DNA from: Reinekea marinisedimentorum
GTDB lineage: Bacteria > Pseudomonadota > Gammaproteobacteria > Pseudomonadales > Natronospirillaceae
Length of the DNA: 44,963 nt
NCBI RefSeq assembly: GCF_004341165.1
Contig: NZ_SLZR01000024.1
Location: 1-44,963, forward strand
Direction: 5' to 3'
A program made the position numbers and the translations under genes. Shown piece after piece: positions 42,371 through 44,963 of this stretch. Positions within the stretch are counted from its first letter, which is position 1; every line of letters begins with the position of its first letter. The notes below the pieces were generated by a model that ran no database searches, was not told where the DNA came from, and saw only the letters and a list, made by a program, of their open reading frames with translations.

Positions 42371-43402
42371 TTAGCCGACGCTTTGCGTGAATTGCGCAAA
42401 TTCTTTCAGCTTTTCAGCAGCCAGGCCGGTAGAGATAGCGTCTTCTGCCATGGCAACGCCAGCGGCGAAAGAACCGGCTACGCCAGAGGCATAAATAGCA
42501 GCTCCGGCGTTCAGTGCAATCAGGTCGGCGGCTCGGGCGGTTTCTTCGGTACTCTCACCGGAAAAGACAGCCTTAATAAGAGCCAAACTGCTAACAGCAT
42601 CGCGGGCATTCAAACCCGCCAGGCTTTGTGTTGCCAGGCCAAAGTCTTCCGGCTCCACCTTGTAGGTTTTAATTTCACCATCCTTCAGCTCCGCCACCTG
42701 AGTTGGCGCGGCAATGCTAAACTCATCCAGGCCATCATCAGAATGCACCACCAACACATGCTGACTGCCTAATTCCTTAAGGGCATTCGCCAACGGCTCA
42801 CACAACTCTGCACTGAATACACCAATCACCTGATTGGTAACCCCGGCCGGGTTGGTCAAAGGCCCCAGCATATTAAAAATGGTGCGAATGCCCATCTCCT
42901 TACGCGGGCCGATCGCGTGGCGCATAGCGCTGTGGTGTTTCTGCGCGAACATGAAGCCAACACCCACCGTTTCAATGGCTCGGGCAATGGCATCGGGCAG
43001 AATATCCAGATTCACACCCGCCGCTTCAAGCAGATCCGCACTGCCAAATCCGGATGACACACCGCGGTTGCCGTGTTTGGCAACATGCGCTCCAGCCGCG
43101 GCTACAACAAAGGCGCTGGCGGTAGAAACATTAAACAGCTTTTGCCCTGAGCCGCCGGTGCCACAGGTATCGACCAGATGATCAGCCTGAATGGTGACCT
43201 TGGTGGATAACTCACGCATAACCGAGGCCGCGCCGACAATTTCGTCGACCGTTTCACCCTTCATACGCAAGCCCATCAGAAAGGCGCCGATTTGAGAATC
43301 TGCCGCGTCGCCAAGCATGATCTGACGCATAACCTGCTGCATTTCCTGCTGATTGAGGTGCCCATGCCCGGCTAACCGAGCCAAAGCCTGTTTAATATCC
43401 AT
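42371..43402 (-). CDS. trpD: Anthranilate phosphoribosyltransferase
   Basis: Joins anthranilate and PRPP. The 343-residue product has the PRPP-binding [19 protein letters not shown] near residue 79, [21 protein letters not shown], and GPLTNPAG. It stands alone and is not fused to the amidotransferase, unlike E. coli TrpD. It begins nine bases after the trpG stop, giving the pseudomonad-like order trpG-trpD-trpC. Confidence 0.97.
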   Translation of the reverse strand: MDIKQALARLAGHGHLNQQEMQQVMRQIMLGDAADSQIGAFLMGLRMKGETVDEIVGAASVMRELSTKVTIQADHLVDTCGTGGSGQKLFNVSTASAFVVAAAGAHVAKHGNRGVSSGFGSADLLEAAGVNLDILPDAIARAIETVGVGFMFAQKHHSAMRHAIGPRKEMGIRTIFNMLGPLTNPAGVTNQVIGVFSAELCEPLANALKELGSQHVLVVHSDDGLDEFSIAAPTQVAELKDGEIKTYKVEPEDFGLATQSLAGLNARDAVSSLALIKAVFSGESTEETARAADLIALNAGAAIYASGVAGSFAAGVAMAEDAISTGLAAEKLKEFAQFTQSVG

Positions 43403-43411
43403 AATGCCTCT

Positions 43412-44014
43412 CTATTCTTTTTCTGTTTGTCTGCGAGCACTGTGCACAAAGTTAGTCAGTAACGCCATGCCATGCTCCGTCAGTACCGATTCAGGATGAA
43501 ACTGCACCCCCTCAATCGCATATTCTTTATGCCGGACCGCCATAATTTCATCCAGGCTGCCGTCATCGTTTTCAGTCCAGGCCGTCACGTCCAGACACTC
43601 TGGCAAAGAGGCCTGATCCAGCACCAGTGAATGATAGCGGGTCGCCGTGTACGGGCTAGGCAGGTTTCTGAACACACCTTCGCCACGGTGATGCACCGGT
43701 GAGGTTTTACCGTGCATCACCTGCTTCGCCTTAACCACCTTCGCCCCGAAAGCCTGACCGATCGCCTCATGCCCCAAGCATACACCCAGAATAGGCAGCT
43801 TACCGGCAAAGTGACTGATCGCCTGCAACGTAATGCCTGCATCAGCGGGCGTACAGGGGCCGGGAGATAAAAACAGCATCTCCGGGTTCAGCGCTTCAAT
43901 GCCGGCAATATCAATTTCGTCATTTTGCTTAACCACCACGTCTATCTCCAGACACTGCAGGTAGTTCACCAGCATATGGGTAAAGGAGTCGTAGTTATCT
44001 ATCATCAACAGCAA
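43412..44014 (-). CDS. trpG: Anthranilate synthase, glutamine amidotransferase component
   Basis: Supplies ammonia to TrpE for anthranilate synthesis; a class I glutamine amidotransferase of 200 residues. N-terminus [24 protein letters not shown], the nucleophile Cys79 in [10 protein letters not shown], and [12 protein letters not shown] with the His-Glu pair. It could also serve p-aminobenzoate synthesis as PabA. I place the start at TTG 44014, with AAGGTGG nine bases upstream; the ATG at 44005 (MIDNYDSF) is possible but has a long gap to that site. trpE is not upstream: the flank is the accessory edge. A -10-like TAGAAT lies near 44111-44116. Confidence 0.94.
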   Translation of the reverse strand: MLLMIDNYDSFTHMLVNYLQCLEIDVVVKQNDEIDIAGIEALNPEMLFLSPGPCTPADAGITLQAISHFAGKLPILGVCLGHEAIGQAFGAKVVKAKQVMHGKTSPVHHRGEGVFRNLPSPYTATRYHSLVLDQASLPECLDVTAWTENDDGSLDEIMAVRHKEYAIEGVQFHPESVLTEHGMALLTNFVHSARRQTEKE

Positions 44015-44259
44015 AACGGCTTTCCACCTTCTTTTAAAGGAGCCGAATGGTAGCACGAGATAAATGTTGATTTCGGCATAAAACTGAACAATAGCGCCTC
44101 TCTAGGCCGCATTCTACCGTATATTGAGAAAATACTCTGAACAGAATTTGAAACAATATATTGAACAAACTGGTAAGTAGTCACTAACACAAGTAGGTAA
44201 CCACTAACCCCAGTAATTATCGATGTTATTTTGAGAGGTCTAAACGCATTATTGGACAT
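44005..44259 (-). pseudogene. Possible truncated small membrane-protein ORF joined to the trpG leader
   Basis: Reading from the ATG at 44259 gives 84 residues, MSNNAFRPLKITSIITGVSG then a hydrophobic span (YLLVLVTTYQFVQYIV). From about residue 46 on, the reading runs through the presumed trpG promoter and leader and loses any protein-like character. It stops in TGATG at the trpG ATG. The most economical view is the 5' part of an accessory gene, cut when the region joined trpG. It begins about 45 bases after the attC-like element, as a cassette gene would. It could equally be a chance ORF. Confidence 0.3.
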
Positions 44260-44303
44260 TTCCGAGTTTTGCCGAACAATGGTAGAAATGCCGAATTATT
44301 AAT

Positions 44304-44384
44304 CCGGAACGCCGCCAACACAGGCGCGCGCTAGCGCGTCCAGACCGCGACCTTTTGCGGGCGATTGTGATTGGCTTGTTATGT
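44304..44384 (-). repeat. attC-like integron recombination element (atypical)
   Basis: On the minus strand the element opens ACATAACAAGCCAATCAC and closes GTGTTGGCGGCGTTCCGG. AAC pairs with GTT, GCCAA with TTGGC and CAC with GTG, with one unpaired T in the left arm, like the extrahelical base of attC sites. The interior holds the palindrome CGCGCTAGCGCG. The stop codon of the DUF3592 gene lies inside the opening box, as in many gene cassettes. Weak points: the right box GTTCCGG departs from GTTRRRY and the spacers (2 and 3 nt) are short. Confidence 0.4.
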
Positions 44385-44846
44385 ACATTTCGGTTGGCAC
44401 CCTGGGTAAATAAAATTGAGAATTTCACCAATGTACGCAATGCCAAGGAGCATCAGTGTGAGTGCGACGAAGCTGGCTACTTGAACCCAATGAATACCTG
44501 GAACTATCACCGATTGTTGGGGGGCTCTCGGGTTTACATGTATTGTTATGTTGCTTCCTTCAGGGTGGTTTTTTGATATTTTAATAGCCGTCTTTTTTGT
44601 AGTGCTGAATGCCCCAAGATGGGTGTACGTATCATTGTCGTATTGCATGCCATTGATACTATATCTATATATGATTTTTGGTTCATAAAGTGATTGAGTT
44701 CGGTCAAAGCTGCTTAATACAACCTTTGCTGTAGTGGAAGGCCACTCTTTACTTGATAATGATCTGACAATATTTCCATAGGATCGATATACCATAATTA
44801 ACCACAAACCTAGCATAAGCAATTTTAGCTGCAATCCTGAGTCCAT
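44379..44846 (-). CDS. DUF3592 membrane protein
   Basis: A 155-residue protein with one N-terminal span (residues 7-25), an extracytoplasmic or soluble middle and a C-terminal span (about 120-145). The middle part has the DUF3592 pattern YEPKIIYRYSINGMQYDNDT and GSNITIHVNPRAPQQSVIVPG. Function is unknown. The gene is AT-rich compared with the trp operon and lies alone between the attC-like element and a group II intron end, which suggests a mobile cassette. The stop codon TAA is part of the attC-like box. Confidence 0.75.
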   Translation of the reverse strand: MDSGLQLKLLMLGLWLIMVYRSYGNIVRSLSSKEWPSTTAKVVLSSFDRTQSLYEPKIIYRYSINGMQYDNDTYTHLGAFSTTKKTAIKISKNHPEGSNITIHVNPRAPQQSVIVPGIHWVQVASFVALTLMLLGIAYIGEILNFIYPGCQPKCT

Positions 44847-44868
44847 CTTATCTATTCCAATTTATACA

Positions 44869-44963
44869 GTCATGATAGGACGGCCAGTTACCCGAACCGC
44901 CCCCATACAGATCCCGGCGTGCGGAACTACCGCACCGGGCTCCTCAGTTATACATTTGCTCGT
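44869..44963 (-). mobile_element. Group II intron, 3' end with domains V and VI (continues beyond the window)
   Basis: On the minus strand 44909-44942 forms the 34-nt domain V hairpin: it opens GAGCCCGG, has the AGC triad, a four-base cap between GCGG and CCGC, an AC bulge region and closes CCGGGATCT. Domain VI follows: GGGCGG pairs with CCGTCC, with a candidate branch-point A at 44876 left unpaired. Seven bases on, the intron would end in AC at 44869, which fits the usual AY 3' end. The catalytic core and reverse transcriptase would lie to the right of the window. Confidence 0.7.

Noticed and set aside
1-44963. CRISPR arrays, complete insertion sequences, prophage genes, toxin-antitoxin or restriction genes
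   Set aside because: I looked for direct repeats with regular spacing and for transposase, integrase, phage or defence motifs and saw none inside the window; only the small palindromic elements and the intron end are mobile-element-like.

Overview
The window reads as a chromosomal segment of a marine-type gammaproteobacterium, closest in layout to Pseudomonadales/Oceanospirillales. This rests on gene order. The series clpB-pgeF-rluD-bamD, then nadE, pilS-pilR, fimT, the minor pilins with pilY1, ispH-fkpB, ileS, ribF, murJ, rpsT matches the order I recall from Pseudomonas aeruginosa. So does the left block of rRNA operon, msrQ-msrP, pssA, ilv genes. Base composition looks like low-to-mid 50s % GC, with an AT-richer minor-pilin block and an AT-richer right end. 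I do not assign a genus.

Layout. 1-560: the 5' end of a 16S rRNA gene on the minus strand, with its leader and three tandem stringent-type promoters. 561-3872 (minus): msrQ, msrP, pssA and the regulator ilvY. 3873-5672: ilvY/ilvC divergent control region and the long class II ilvC (plus). 5689-8970 (minus): a cyclic-nucleotide-binding protein and ilvI-ilvH, with an unlisted 46-residue membrane ORF between them. 8971-9480: ilvI leader and promoter, a 24-bp perfect inverted repeat and a REPIN-like palindrome pair. 9481-13897 (minus): clpB (sigma32-type promoter), pgeF, rluD. 13960-20894: bamD (plus), a HAD phosphatase and nadE (minus), pilS-pilR and a FimT-like pilin (plus). 20939-28348 (minus): the type IV pilus priming cluster fimU-pilV-pilW-pilX-pilY1-pilY2-like-pilE. 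28480-35294 (minus): ispH, fkpB, ileS, ribF, murJ, with lspA missing from its usual place. 35480-41254: rpsT (plus), selD and pepD (minus), a DUF4826-like gene and deaD with a long structured leader (plus). 41325-44014 (minus): trpG-trpD-trpC and a coupled 59-residue membrane protein. 44050-44963: an accessory edge with a truncated membrane-protein ORF, an attC-like element, a DUF3592 gene whose stop codon lies in that element, and the 3' end (domains V and VI) of a group II intron running off the window.

How the genes work together. IlvI/IlvH and IlvC catalyse the first two steps of branched-chain amino acid synthesis, with IlvY as the probable substrate-responsive activator of ilvC. PilS/PilR and the minor pilins with PilY1 belong to type IV pilus control and assembly. 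TrpG, TrpD and TrpC cover three steps of tryptophan synthesis; trpE, trpF and trpAB are not here.

Most of the window is ordinary core genome. The parts that deserve a second look are the integron-cassette-like and intron edge beside trpG, the calcium-loop ladder in PilY1, the loss of lspA with a terminator in its place, the class II ilvC/ilvY pair at a locus where pseudomonads carry class I ilvC, the inverted-repeat element upstream of ilvI, and the deaD leader. I found no convincing new multi-gene system.
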